Made by a program: the position numbers and the translations under genes. Of a stretch of 48,481 nt of DNA, positions 48,290 to 48,481 are shown piece by piece; positions within the stretch are counted from its first letter, which is position 1, and each line of letters opens with the position of its first letter. This DNA is from Bacillus sp. JCM 19058 (lineage in GTDB: Bacteria > Bacillota > Bacilli > Bacillales_H > Bacillaceae_D), in NCBI GenBank assembly GCA_001310555.1, contig BAXO01000040.1:1-48481 (forward strand), read 5' to 3'. Below the pieces are notes generated by a model. The model saw nothing but the letters and a program-made list of their open reading frames with translations. It did not search any database and was not told the DNA's origin.

Positions 48290-48481
48290 TTAGTATGCCG
48301 AACCAGTAAAGTCTTATACAGCTTAGTGCACGATCAACGATAGAGTAAGAACGCTCAATATGAGTAAACACCAGCTTCATCTGTTCTAAAATGGCTTTTT
48401 CGTTCGATTAAGGCTTAGCTCAATAAGACGCTCTACCCGTTGCTCATTTTCAGCCGACGCTCGACCTTACAATCAAGAAAA
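48290..48481 (-). pseudogene. unrecognised coiled-coil-like coding remnant at the window edge
   Basis: Across two frames the minus strand reads AENEQRVERLIELSLNRTKK then ILEQMKLVFTHIERSYSIV and DRALSCIRLYW. Heptad-like spacing suggests a helical protein. It is cut by the window edge and interrupted by at least one frame change, so neither gene limits nor family can be given. Confidence 0.3.

Noticed and set aside
1..48481. CRISPR array, prophage or complete mobile element with integrase
   Set aside because: I saw no regularly spaced direct repeats, no phage structural genes and no integrase. Only IS fragments and one deleted IS were found.

Overview
The window looks like chromosome of a low-GC Firmicute of the family Bacillaceae, probably an alkaliphilic or salt-tolerant soil or water strain. 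The signs are AGGAGG-type ribosome binding sites, frequent TTG starts, CcpA-type cre boxes, a YugN-like gene, a copy of a GC-rich dispersed repeat common in Bacillaceae at the left edge, and very acidic lipoproteins. No species can be named. A technical property dominates the reading. Nearly every long gene is broken, but the breaks fall mostly in A or T runs of 7-8, and removing exactly one base from the run restores a conserved protein. I count 23 such sites. Most broken genes are therefore treated as intact genes with base-call errors. True decay is also present: insertion-sequence fragments, truncated genes and one internal stop.

Left part (1-20.5 kb): a DinB gene is followed by a plus-strand operon for biuret use (biuret hydrolase, NCS1 permease, allophanate hydrolase). 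A minus-strand catabolic operon comes next. It is led by a GntR/FadR-type regulator and a cre site and encodes a tripartite tricarboxylate (Tct) transporter, a mandelate-racemase-group enolase enzyme and an alkaline-phosphatase-superfamily hydrolase. A second minus-strand operon encodes a PaaI-type thioesterase, an acyl-CoA ligase, a quinone-oxidoreductase-like MDR protein and a SsuABC-like ABC importer. After a terminator, a glyoxalase-like protein and an SDR dehydrogenase follow.

Middle (20.5-38.5 kb): a half tRNA-Ala scar, a TetR regulator with an imine-reductase-like dehydrogenase and matching operators, an HpaB-type flavin monooxygenase, a damaged ABC exporter, a truncated CPBP protease next to an IS3 scrap, an AraC regulator with a phytanoyl-CoA-dioxygenase-family oxygenase, and a decayed stretch with IS110 and alpha/beta-hydrolase remnants. 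These are followed by an AbgT transporter with an OsmC protein, a nitroreductase fragment, a methyltransferase, an internally deleted IS5-type element, and a MerR regulator with an old-yellow-enzyme gene.

Right part (38.5-48.5 kb): two family-1 sugar-type solute-binding lipoproteins without permeases, one of them beside a decayed glycosidase start and a GxGYxYP/F5-8C lipoprotein. An IS110 tail, an intact tRNA-Ala(GGC), a small membrane protein and a YugN-like gene complete the window.

The general picture is an accessory catabolic island: several small carbon and nitrogen scavenging operons, each with its own regulator or transporter, separated by transposon debris. The most promising undescribed unit is the Tct/enolase/phosphatase operon at 5.7-12.7 kb.
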